Assembly: GCA_003993805.1 (NCBI GenBank)
Contig: RSEF01000002.1
Coordinates: 76,805,772-76,869,771, forward strand
From: Himantopus leucocephalus
Taxonomy: Eukaryota; Chordata; Aves; Charadriiformes; Recurvirostridae
DNA length: 64,000 nt
Reading direction: 5' to 3'
A program made the translations under genes and the position numbers. Below the pieces are notes generated by a model, which saw only the letters and a list, made by a program, of their open reading frames with translations, had not been told where the DNA came from and made no database searches. Below are positions 46,591-59,200 of the stretch, piece after piece (position 1 is the first letter of the stretch; every line of letters starts with the position of its first letter).

Positions 46591-49500
46591 ATACCATTGC
46601 CTGGTGGTGCACAGCTAAGATACAAAATGGTCATTTATGTCTTCTAACTGAAGAATCCAGAATGAATTGACTAAATGGAACTGAGATGGAATCTATGGTC
46701 AAAATGAAGTGACAATAGGTTAGTATTGCATCTTGCTAGCCCACCCCAGAGGTACAATAAAATTGTTAACTCAAACCTCAGTGAAAGGGCATAAGCAGAC
46801 ATATTTTATCTTGTATCCTTGTACCACATACAAGGAGAAATGGGTGAACTGAGAGCTTAAAGGAGATTATTTCTTGCAATCCCAGTAGCACTAATTAAGT
46901 GTTCCTGACCTTTCATAGCAGGTCCAGTCCTGCTATGACAGCAGAATCAGAGGGCTTGGCACAAGCTCAAGTATTTCCTTAGTTTCTTATACAGGTTTTG
47001 CAATTTAAAAGCAGATAATTCAGCACAAACTGTGCAAAGCTATGCAGTTTAGAGACAGTCCGTGTATATGAAACTGTAGTTGCCTTAATTGCAGCATCTA
47101 ATCTTCTAAAAGACCTTGTCTTGGTAAGCTAAACAAACCAAAGATGGAAAGAGATGCAATTGCGCTCCAAAAATGCCAGTAAGTGGAACCAGACAGGGAG
47201 AGAAGGGAGAACTAGCTAAACTGAAGAACAATACTGGCATAAGAAAGAAAGGTATAAATGAATTGACCATCAGTAAACTTAGGCTGGAGGTTAAAGGTAA
47301 CCATGTAACAGGTTTGCTCTGACTACGCTATTAAATATGCAGTGTTGTGACAACCATTGCTGTCAGGGAGTCAATTTCCTATCATGAATGGAACATAAGT
47401 AAAAAGAGCATTTCCCCTCAGCCCTTCTTTTTGTTTTATTTCTGAAGGATTTTCATTTTTGCATGTGGAGACAAAGCCAAACATATCTGAATGTCAGGAC
47501 CTGCAGGCATAGTTAATAACAGTACTATATTTTGAAAAATCACAATTAAAAAGTATCCAATTTCTGATTTATATCACTGCACTGTTTGTGGCAGGCTTTG
47601 TTGAAGCAAAGTATTACTTTTCTGGAGTATGATTCACTGGAAATACAAGCAGTGGCATCCAACTGTGAATTTGTTGTGAAATTCATTTCAAAATGAAAAA
47701 ATTCTGTCTAGAATAGAATTTTTGTGTGGCTTTCTCTACAACTGTTCAACAGCCCACGCAATTACAGTTTTTGGGACACCGTGCTGCCAGTCCTATTATA
47801 CAGCACTGAAAGCTAATGCACCATATAACTGTAGGTTGCAACTATTAGGCTAATCAAGTGAAACATAACATTCTTAAGTTGAAAATATCTCTTATTTAGC
47901 ATATTGAAGCACAAATACAATGCCTTTCCATAGCTTCTGACAGAAATGTGTTAAAGAAAGTCTCAACAAGCCCTTGCGATTTCGCTCAGGAAAACGTTAT
48001 TATTCTGTTACAGCATAAACGCATTCCACTCCCACTCCATTCTTAACACCAAAGACTCTGACTTGCTGGAATTCTACCTGCCACTAACAAAGCCCCAGTA
48101 CTGCTCTAAAGAAAATTGGATGGGAAGACTTAAGACATAAAAATGAAGGACAGTTTCAGCCATCAACTATCACAATGGCTGACAGAAACATTAAAATAGC
48201 ATCTTCCAATTTTGGGTCCTCCACTGTACTTTTTACTGGTGAAACATTTAACAAGATTATCCATTAAATTTAATCTCCAGTTTACATCAACTATTATTTT
48301 TTTTTTACAAATTAAATCTGTCAGAAAGTCTACATTTACGAGCAATTTTAACAATATCATAAAGCTGTAGCAAGGATGACTGTGTGAACTATGGGAAAAG
48401 CAGAAGGGAAAAAGATTTGTGGTTCTGAGGAGTAACAGAAACTGAACTTCTAGCTTGCCAATGCAGGAGTCATTCTGGAGATCTTCAGATGGTGTAGTGC
48501 TACCAGTTGTCCCACATGTAGTTCTCAGAGCTATGTTTCCCCCAAGTACTTAGATGACAGCATTCTACTACGAAACCTCCAAAGTGACTGAATAAGCATG
48601 CAAGAGCTGGAACTGCAATACCATATGCGTAATTTTAAGACACAAAGAAGCTACAAAAACTTGCATGCACAAATAAAGCAAAAGTTGCACACACAGTAAA
48701 ACTGAACTCATCGGGATGCTTCGTCTGTGCCAGAAGCCAACACAGGTCTTCAAATGTTCCCAGTCCTTCTAGAGTAACTTGATAGAGAGAGAAAGGATAT
48801 GAGGGTCAAACATTTTTACGTCTTCCGCAGACTCAAGAGTTCAAAGAATGAACTGAAGTTCAGCTAGGACAACTGAAACACATAGGAAATTTTAACCCAG
48901 GCAGCTTGAGTTCAACATACTTTAACTCTTGTGAGGTTGGAACCTCATTTGAGACGGACAACTGGGAAGCTAACCTTGCTGTTGCCTCTTGCTGAACAAG
49001 CCTTTCAGCTTGCCCATTGTGCAAAGAGGACGGGAGGATAAAAGCACAGAACTGTTTAGAAAAAGTAGGTGGTGGCAGCAGGTACCTCTGCTCAACAGCA
49101 ATAAACCACACCAGACGTGAGGATGAGAGGCTATGAAGGGTCAAAAGAAAAAAGTTCTGAGGCAAATTCATTGTCAAATGAAAGTCAGGGAGGAATACTA
49201 AAAGCTGCTGCTCTTCTGCGGAAGAGTTAGAAAAGCCATCCACAGGAAGTTCTACACTTTGACAGCTGTCACTCAATTCTGGTTGTTTTTTGTTTTTTTT
49301 TTTTGAAAAGCAAAGAAAAAGGAGGATTCACCAAAGAGGAATGAGTGGTTCTTTGTACGCTGACCAAGCTACCAGTCCTCTTTTAAGACTGAGTTGACTG
49401 GCTTATTAGAAACCCAAGCTCTGAGGGACTGAAGCAGAAATGAGTCTTGGGTAGGCACAGAGCCACCAATTTAGGAAACAACAGAGAGCATTCTGGCCTC

Positions 49501-50000
49501 TGTAGGAGGTCAGTACTTGCATGGGCAAGCAACTGCTGCTGGTGGTAGCAATGTTTCTTAGTGCCTCTAAAAAGAGAGCACTAAATTTGTTGGCCTTGAG
49601 GCTTGAACATGACTTGGTAGAACTAGGAAAATTGATGCCTGGGAGTCTGAAATTTCAAACTTTTAAACCCATCCAATTGAATGCAATATTTTTACCATTT
49701 ATTGTTCTGTTTGGCGAGTTATGCCTGTAACAGTCAATCAGTTTGAAAACTTTCTTTGCCTGATTGCTTTTTAATAAAAACTTTCCTCAAAAATAACAAC
49801 AAACAGAATTTGGTGATCCAAAGAGATTAATGTTTTTCAGACCTAGCAGCACAGCACCGATACTTGACTGTTCCTGGACATTTCATTTGCTTATGCTGAT
49901 AGAGAATTTAGGAATAACCCCCCATAAAGGAGGATAAATGGAAAAAAATATTATTTAATCTGCTCTGTTCTAAGGAAAGCACCAGCTTTTTAAATTACTT

Positions 50001-50020
50001 GATATATATATATATATATG
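50001..50020. repeat. (TA)n microsatellite
   Basis: About nine TA units. Confidence 0.9.
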
Positions 50021-53000
50021 TATTCTTTACAATTACATTACACCCTATTGCCAGATTTAACTGAATTGATATTGGGTATGTTCACTTCCAAGTTTCAGAT
50101 ACAGTGCACCAAACTTTACAGCAAGCCACACACAAAGTGTTTTAAACTATGTCAGTTAAGTTCCTGCAGCTCTTCTCTGAGTTTTTTTTATCTGCTATAT
50201 GAAACTGCTGGAAAAAACTGCACACATCTACTGCAAGTCGTTAATCAGTGCTGTGTAGTGCACATTAAAAAAGAAACTAATGAATGGTATCCACAAAGCC
50301 ATGCAACTTCTTTAAACAGTCTGATTTTAACTGTTAAATTTCCTCTAGGTGCTGGCTGCATCGCAGCTGAAGCAATAGCAATATTTAACAACGACTTTAA
50401 CTACAATTATTCTAGCATGATTTCCAGTGTGGTCAGGACATTTTTTCTTCCAAGAAACATATGTTACAAAAGAAGTACTATGGGCTAGCAGGATACCCTG
50501 TGAGATGGCAGCCTATTATTTGTATTTCTGCTGCTCTTGGAAAAGCGGACTGTGCTATGCAGCACACCAAGTGAGCACCGTCCTGCCCCGTGCAGCCTAC
50601 TCGAGGATTTTAAGGTTAGATGGACGCCTCCTGACAAGCCAAGTTGCCCAATTGCCCGACACATACCACAGAATTTCACTTTTCAATCTAACCTAACCCA
50701 TAACTTCCGACTCAAATCAAGTAATCTCTTTTTGAAAACTAAAAATACAAACAGGTAAGACAGACTGGGTGGGAGGGGGAAGAGGCACTAAAAAGTGAAA
50801 CATTGTCTGAGGTTGCAGCAGGTCAGCAGAGTAGTTACCGCTGTCTGCATGCAAACATTGCGAGAAGAATTTAAAAAAAAAAAGTAATCTCTGCAGACAT
50901 GCCTTGGTACACAAATTTTAATTTAAGAGATCTACAGAATAGCTCTAGGCTTCCCATACTTATGGATGACTGCCTGACACCTCCCAGAGCATGACGAAGC
51001 TCTATCGACTACCTTATCCCAAGAAATGAACAAGAGGTGGCACAGACTGAAAGTGAAAATTGTAATGCACACTAAAATATTTTTATTTTTGGTATGTGGC
51101 ATTCCAAATAAACATGCAATGTGCCTTACATGTAAAATATTTCAGAGACTCAAGCTACAGAACTATGAAGTATGTAGAGCAAAAAATGTTTTACATTATG
51201 TTGCTATCGTGAAGCTATTTGGAATAAATTTATTTATTGATTCGTTCAGAGCACTTAACTTGGAGTTGAGAAAAAAAATATATTATACAAGCAATTTGGA
51301 TTTAGAATTAAGTGCCCAGGATGGCGTGAAAGAAGAGGGTGGCATCTGCTACCCATGAGGACCAAGAGCATGCTTGAGGCTACACGAAACACACTTAAAT
51401 CAAGGTGGTGTCCCCCAAAACTATTTAGAAATCTAACATTTATAGTCAGGGAAAATGTAATGTTACTGACAACCTGTTTAATTCAAACATAGGAGTTAAG
51501 AGAAATAATTAAAATTCCATTATGAATGAAAACTTTGTATGTTTCGAGAACAACTGTATTTGTCTCCTTAGAAAATGTGCTAAGTTATTTAATGTTTCTG
51601 GAAAATAATTTTACGAGTTAGCTACTATTTGCAATTACTACAATGAATCCAGTTCCGCATTTAGAAAAGTAGTGCTTTAATTTCCAAGAAGCCTATACCT
51701 TTCAAGACCGTCTCTTAACCGTGGAATAGACAGAAACCTAACATTTTGCAGTCATGAGCCTTTAATGAACTACAGCACTGGTACATGAGTATGTCATGCT
51801 ATTTTACTGCAGCGCCCCCACCCACACAGTGATATCATCTAACCTGACACCCCACAGATGTTTTAAAAAAAGGTAAAAAAAAAAAAAAAAAAGTAGAGAT
51901 GTGACTTGGAATTTCCCCATGGACATAACAAAGCAGCTCACCTCTACTCTTTACAACAGCATGAAGGTTTCTCCCTTCAAAGACGGTTGATAGGAAACCA
52001 GCTTCAAATACCGGTACTACCTCTGGCTTGTTTTCTGTATTAAGGTAGCTAGACAAGCCAGTTTGTTTCTTTCTAATTACTAAAAATGTATTTGCTATCA
52101 CACTTTGTTGTTTGCCCTGGATAAAAACATTTTTAGAAAACTGTTTGTAAGATGCTAAAAGCTGAACACTTATATCTGGCAGTAGCTATAAAAATAGAAC
52201 TTCACCAGGTCATAACCTTTACCACTGCTTAAGCTGTTTATTTACTTATTATATTCCGTCCTTGTTTTGACTCACAAAACATTTTCAATTTGATTTTTAA
52301 AAAGCTAATAATTAGTAGCTGTCAAAAACCAAATAATGAGCAGTGCAAAGAATGGCTTTCATTTAGTTATTGCTTCTGCTTTGCCCAAAGAAAGAAATAT
52401 GGACACCACCTCTTAGAGAATTAAATGGACATCATCACGTTCAGTAAATTCCTTACTTCACAGTAAGATTTATGCAGTCTGATTAATAACACTGTTTTTA
52501 CTACCTTCAAACATGATTGTATGTATTTTAAGAAATATGTGTATTGTATAGTAACAAAAAAACCAGCCCCATGTAAAAGAAAGGGTAACGTTGGAGGAAA
52601 GTAATTACTTAAGAAGATACAATTACAGCATTCAGAGACTTTTATGAATTCATGTGACACACCTGAACCAACTGAAATGTCATACAACTGCTCCAATGCT
52701 ATTAAAGCAGAAAAAAAACCACTTACAGACAGTGACTCCAGAACCTCATTTGAATTTAACCAAGAATGTAAAATTTTTCTCTAGGCCACTTCCTGCTGTT
52801 GCTGGAAACATTCCCTCCTTTAAACGGAGATGGATTTCAAGGTACTGTACTTAGTGTTGTTTTGAGAGTGCATTCAGAAGAAAATGTGAACGTGTAGGCA
52901 AACTGGAAACTCTCTGGAGAGATTACCCACTTATTTAACCACATTTCCTGTTTTTTAACCCGTTTGTCCTAAGTCAGTCCTTAGACTACTGACAAAAATA

Positions 53001-54992
53001 GATACAAGTGTGCTATAAATAGCTCATTAGCAGGTCTTTCTTGGTAAAACTGAAAATGTTTTGATAAATCTATTGTTCTTACTAGCTCCATACTAATTAA
53101 ACTGCGAATCAGATCAATGTTTCCTTGAAATTCTTATCTGCATAGCTCACGGTAATTATAAACATACAGCGCCTTAGGAATCAGAGAAAAAGTGGTAAGA
53201 ACTAATAGCGACCTAAAAAATAGCTATCAATAACTGAAATTTAATGAAGCCATTACTGGTAATCTATCTGGGAAAGTGCTTTTACAAAGCACAGTTCTGA
53301 AGCAAGGGAGGACAGAGCCTGATCTGTGAGTCAGAACCTAGCTAAATATTTTGAGATCTGAAGGCCAGAGTGCTACATCTTTGAATTAGTTACTTTAAGC
53401 CATGATACTATGATGATGTAACACAGTGAATGTCACTTAAAGGACTTGATGCTGGTAGCCACAAAACTACTTTGCAAAAACGTTAAACATGAAGGCTTTC
53501 AAGACTTATATTACTTGTAGTTTTTGAACTATTTTTATTCAAGCAGTAGAAATTATGTCATTATGTTCAAAGAACCTGAAAGTTTCTGTGTTTCAGCTGG
53601 TTTGGAGTAGCAAGAGCTCTAAAGACTGCCAATACTGTGATTGATACCGTTGTAGTTTAAGTTCATGCATAGACAAGAGGAGAACACCAAGAGAATAATA
53701 CTGGTTCTGTGCCCTTCTACATAGCCCAAACTATGATGTCTTCAAAAAAAGAAGCTGCTGAGCTGTTCTGAGCTTTCTGCTGCTCCATCAAACCTTACAG
53801 AAGGATCTGAGGGACAGCTGAAGAAGTCTGCAATCCAAATACTTGCTGTTTTCTGATCCTTACCACACACATTAAAATCCACTGCTTCTTGGGACAGAAT
53901 ATATTCTGCTTTATCATTAAGAAGATAAAGACCAAAACCTGTAAAGGCCAAAGACTACAATAGGAAATGTGAAGCCCAATAGCGCTTCACTTGGGAAGAA
54001 GAGATGTTTACTAGCATCTCATACTTAAAAGATGTGCAGGTAGCTGAAGTCCAATTTGATATGTATGCATTTTATCAGACGAGTTTTGTTAAGAGATGAT
54101 TTACTTTCATTTCTTCCATCAAGCACAATAACATAAAGTGTAAAGGGCCTTTTACCAACCCAGACCTGAAGGTCATGAGCAAAGGATGCTGCATACCATA
54201 CTGAGAACTGAACCATAAAGACTCTCAGATTACTTGAATTATTGCAGAATAAGCTAAATTTCAACCCGTTAATCTGGTAACATGAAATATAAATGGCAAA
54301 AGGAAAAAAAAAATCAAACCCCTCTAAACCAAAAAAAAAAAGCCTCTGCACTAATGTAAAAAAATAACCTCCTTCAGAGATCACAGCCATCTATACCTCT
54401 CTATCTAAGCATACACAGGTTATCAGCTCACCAAAATCACCACTTGTAAACAAATGCATCAATGACCTTTAGCTGAGCCCAGCACTTGAGATATATGACC
54501 TACAGAAACTTGCCTTTTTGTTGTTGTCATTTAAGTACTAACAGCATTGTCTGGCACAGTTACAGCCATTAAATGGTGCTCTACATGCACAGTTGCCCAA
54601 ACAACGTGTGCTTGTAATCCAAGAACACAAACCTGAGACAGAATAGGAATACAAATACTTCATAGCCAACAGTGTGTTGCTCTAGAGATTTAGCAGCACT
54701 TAAAAAAAAATAATAATCTTACCGTTTCTCCTTCAGCACTAACACTGCTGGGGCTGTTGGGTCTTTTTTGGTTGAATTTAAGTGACTATATATGTTTGAC
54801 TTAAGGGGAAACCCAACATTATCAAATAATCACAACTATCAGATATTTAAAGTAGCAATTGCACTATGAGAAAAGACATTTCATCCAACTACAACATAAT
54901 ATATACTATCCAAAACAAACCCATCGTTCTCCCTGAGTGGGAAAAATAGGTTCTGCAGAATGAAATTTATGTGTGAGATTCTTAGATATAAA

Positions 54993-55510
54993 ATCATAGA
55001 ATAGTTTAGGTTGGAAGGGACCTTTAAAGGTCATCTAGTCCAACCTCCCTCGCAATACGCAGGGACACCTTCAACTAGATCAGGTTGCTCAGAGCCCCAT
55101 CCAACCTGACCTTGAATGTTTCCAGGGATGGGGCATCTACCGCCTCTCTGGGCAACCTGTTCCGGTATTTCACCACCCTCATTGTAAAAAATTTCTTCCT
55201 TATATCTAGTCTCAATCTTCCCTCTTTTAGTTTAAAGCCATTACCCCTTGTCCTATTGCAACAGGTCCTGCCAAAAAGTTTGTCCCCATCTTTCCTGTAG
55301 GCCCCCTTTAAGTACTGAAAGGCTGCCATAAGGTCTCCCCGGAGCCTTCTCTTCTGCAGGGTGAACAACCCCAGTTCTTTCAGCCTGTCCTCATCACAGA
55401 GGTGTTCCAGCCCTCTGATGATTTTTATGGCCCTCCTCCAGACCCGCTCCAACAGGTCCATGTCTTTCCTGTGCTGACGGCTCCAGAGCTGGATGCAGTA
55501 CTCCACTGTA
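54993..55510 (-). mobile_element. CR1 LINE 3' fragment with ORF2 C terminus
   Basis: The left end is the reverse complement of the CR1 3' terminus (TCATAGAATAGTTTAGGTTG, AAAGGTCATCTAGTCCAACC). The minus strand stays open from 55545 to 55075 and encodes CR1 ORF2 C-terminal blocks: LWSRQHRKDMDLLERVWRRA, LEHLCDEDRLKELGLFTLQK, RLRGDLMAAFQYLKGAY, RNRLPREAVDAPSLETFK. A fairly young, 5'-truncated copy with no stop over about 150 codons. Confidence 0.96.
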
Positions 55511-56170
55511 ACAAACTCTCCTTCTTGACTTGAAAATGAATACATCTAGGCATGCCTCAGTACTACCTGAACTTTTCGACTACCAGCAACCCATTAGCTG
55601 TAGGATGGCTTCCTAAGCAAATATGGCTTCATTCTCCCCAAGGAAAATTTCTTAATTTTTTAACAAATTACCTCCCCCTAACCCCCTATAATTTTCAGCA
55701 TATAATAGTGATAACATTATGTATATAAGTTCTATTATCACTAAATTTCCACTAAGAACAATTTTACTGCTGAAAGGTTTTCTTTTGATAAAATAGAGTG
55801 TTAATAACTAACATGTAAGGTGCTGAAAAATCAACAAGGCACATGTCCCTGGTACGACTATGTTCCCACTGATTTTAGCAGTTTGTAAGGCAGGACTGAG
55901 ATCTTTCTGTGTATACCCAGAATATTTGGCAGAGTGAGAACTTAATAGCTGTTTTCTGGCCACAGAACATTCTTAAGTTTCTAACGCCTGTAAGGAAGAG
56001 AAACACTGAAGCAAGACACAATATTGCACGTAAGAGGGGACAGACTGCGTAGTATATATACATATTGGACATTTTCAAAAAAGCCATCTGCATCAACAGT
56101 TTTCTCATGAAATACAGAGTATGCTGACCAAGAAACTGCTCTGCTGCTTAAAAGCTCTCTGCTGTTTGTT

Positions 56171-56201
56171 TTGTTTTTTTTTTTTTTTTTTTTTTTCAGA
56201 N
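56171..56201. repeat. Poly-T tract with one N
   Basis: T run of about 23 ending TTTCAGA then N at 56201. It resembles a splice acceptor on the plus strand, but no exon follows that I can support. Confidence 0.85.
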
Positions 56202-59200
56202 GCAACAATGCAGGTGGTGGGTGGTGGACATACCAGAGTATCATCACCTTGTAAAACTAGCACCTGCATTCTTCTGAAGCCTGGTACTCATATAATTTTC
56301 AGACTGTACCCTGTTTGTCATTTACCTAAAGCATTTTCCAAAGTCTTCACAACCGAGCCACTCAGGAAAAAAGAAACCAGTTGTAACCCTTCAGAATTTT
56401 GACATAGGCTTCCATAAGCCTGAGCGTGATAACTCATCAAATTTGGTGGTCCTTGTCAATCCCAGACACATGTCTCACTTTACAGATGTGCAGGTTAATA
56501 ATGGCCAGTCACACATCCCGTGGTGTCAGTGGGGGTCAAAGTTGGGAACACAGACTAACCCCTTCACATGGCCCCTATACGTCCCCACACAGCAGGTTTT
56601 ATGTAATGTCAAGAAGCGTCAATTTAAAAAGGTGTGTTTCACAGATAAAAAGGGTAGCTGTATGCATCATAAAGACACAGAATGACCAATTCAATGGGAA
56701 AAGCAAGTCACTTCTTTAATTGTAAGGTATACTAAAAATCAACATCTCTATCAAAACTGAGAACAGTTGAATCCAAAAATTTCAAGCAATATTTCCTTTC
56801 ATTAACACAAACCAAGCATAGTCTGCAAGAATATTCATTTATTTCTTTCAAACACATCATTTTTAAGGCACCCTGAAGGTGTCCTTTCATGATTTTATAA
56901 AACCTAAAATTATTAAAACCTTTCAAAACACAGACTTGCTCAGGAAACGGTGTGTTCTTCTCATAATTCCTGAAGTCACTGGTACTGTAATAATAGCCTG
57001 TCATATGCAAAATGACAGGAATTTCATAAATGAAGAATGGGCTTAGAGATATACTATGTTTATGAATTTACTTCGCTTGTCACTCAAATATTATTATTCT
57101 AAGAAGTGAGAAAACTGAAGCCAACTGATCCAAGAGAGACCAATTTCACAAAGAAAGTATTTGGAACGATACAGACACTAATTATTTTAGAGTCCAGTTA
57201 TGTCCTGCATCTGTCTAACCTTCAAGCTACAAAAAAAAAAAACTTAGTCACCAGTGAAACACATCCTGTGTTAACTGCAGTGAGTTAAGACAGATACACT
57301 TTGATACACTAAAAGAGAAGGCAAACATGGCAAAAGGAAGTAGAGCATGGACTTTTTAAAAGAGGGTTAGTTTGTTGGTTTTTTTTAAGTAAGAAACTTT
57401 AAAAATGGTGCTTTTTGCAAAAAGATTACCAGCAGCAAAAAGATACACAATTTTCCTGTCTTTTACGGTATAGTTTTGTTAGTACAATTGATGATTTAAA
57501 AATATTTTTTTTAAGTTGCTCTTTCTATTGAATTATATCAAAAGTACAATGGTAACAAGCAGGTCAAAATAACTTTTTCAAAGGTGTGGTACAGATATAA
57601 TACAAAACCCCCAAGACTTTTAGAACCAGCAAAGGTCTGTGAATGTTTTTAGCTCAAAAAAATCAAAGCCAGGGTATTAGCTTACAAGCAAACACTAATA
57701 GGTAGCAGTATTTCATAGGCATGGTGGAAGTATCAAGTCATGGGAAAGATCTGACCGAAGAAAGGGACCTTGGTTACAGATGAGGTGGATTTTTTGGAAG
57801 ATGTAGTTGGAGGCCACGTTCTTCTTCGCTTCACCAAATTCTCAAATTTGAGTTCCATAGTAAAATCTAGTTTCTTTTTCAGATTTGGTAACTTGTGATG
57901 ACCTTGAAGATGTAATAATTATTTTGACTTTCAGCCAGTCCTTACTTCTACCAACATATGTATTTAAGGCATTATGTACTGCAGTCAAATGCGCGTAGAT
58001 CCGCAAATCAATAATAATTACTCACCTTAAATTTATGGCAAAAATAATGAATTCTATGTAGAATTTTATTTATCTGTCTGTTTATAAATAAGCAGTGAGT
58101 TGGAACCTGACCACAGCAGCTTTTAGAGATGTTATTGCAGTAAAAGAAACCCCAAACCAACCAAATAAAAACCTGAAACACCTTACTGCCCTCTACTCTG
58201 CTAGGAAAAAGAAAAAATGAGATGAAAATTGTTGTGAGGCACATACAGTATTCAGTGAGATCACGTATTTATCCTACTTATTAGAACAAAGGTGATAACT
58301 TGCACCGGCTTCCAATGTTTCTATTCCACAGCTTTTCACTTCCAAGTTTCACTGAATCCCTACAGCATTTTGAAAAGGGCATGGATTTGAAATGAAGAAT
58401 GTCTTTGCATGACCTGAACAATAGATCCTTAAAAATTATTCAAGTCCAAAATTAACATTTGGAAGCTATCTGGACTCAGGAGTGACCCACAATAACTGGA
58501 AAGCTTAAGATTTTTCACAGTTCAAAGTAAAGGATTTTAATAATTTTGAATTCCTTAAACTGCTGAACAAGTCCAGCACCATAATTTCATCCACACATCA
58601 ATAAAGTTTAAGTGTTTCATTAAATTTAAATTGCTATTCGTTGTGTAAAGAAATTTTAAGCTAATGAAATGCTTTTTATTACAATGGATCTGCTGTACTG
58701 TTAGAAGTCTATCATATTTTCTCACTTAAAAAGTAAGAGTTCAAGGGCTTGATAACTTGGCTACAAAGAGAATATGCTCCAGGCTGAATTCTGTATAGAA
58801 ATTTTCCACAGAAAGCGGAGATTTTTTGTTACACTAAAATTTTCAACTTAAAAACATGCACACACCCCTGGGAAAAAAGTGTTACTGAAGCGTTGAGTAG
58901 ACAGCTATTTTCCCCACTCTGCTAGTTTAGCTGTGCAGTGGCAAGGTACATCTTGGAGACTGTATTTTCATCACTGTATTTAAAACGTTAATAAGTACAA
59001 CATCCTTAACTACTGCACACATTCAGAGGCATAACATGACAAATCTACTCTCTAAGCACAGCAGTGTGAATTACAGAAACCATATAGGCAGCTCCCTCCA
59101 CAGACAAGTCTGGTAATTTTAATGCAGCTGAGTTTACTTAGAGTAATAGCAAAGTTCTAACTTGGAATTTTGCATTTAAACAATGTGCACAAAACTCTGA

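Noticed and set aside
52790..52850. Splice-like plus-strand segment (TTTTTCTCTAG ... AAGGTACTG)
   Set aside because: Looks like an exon on the wrong strand for EXOC2; the 55-bp frame has no neighbours or homology I know.
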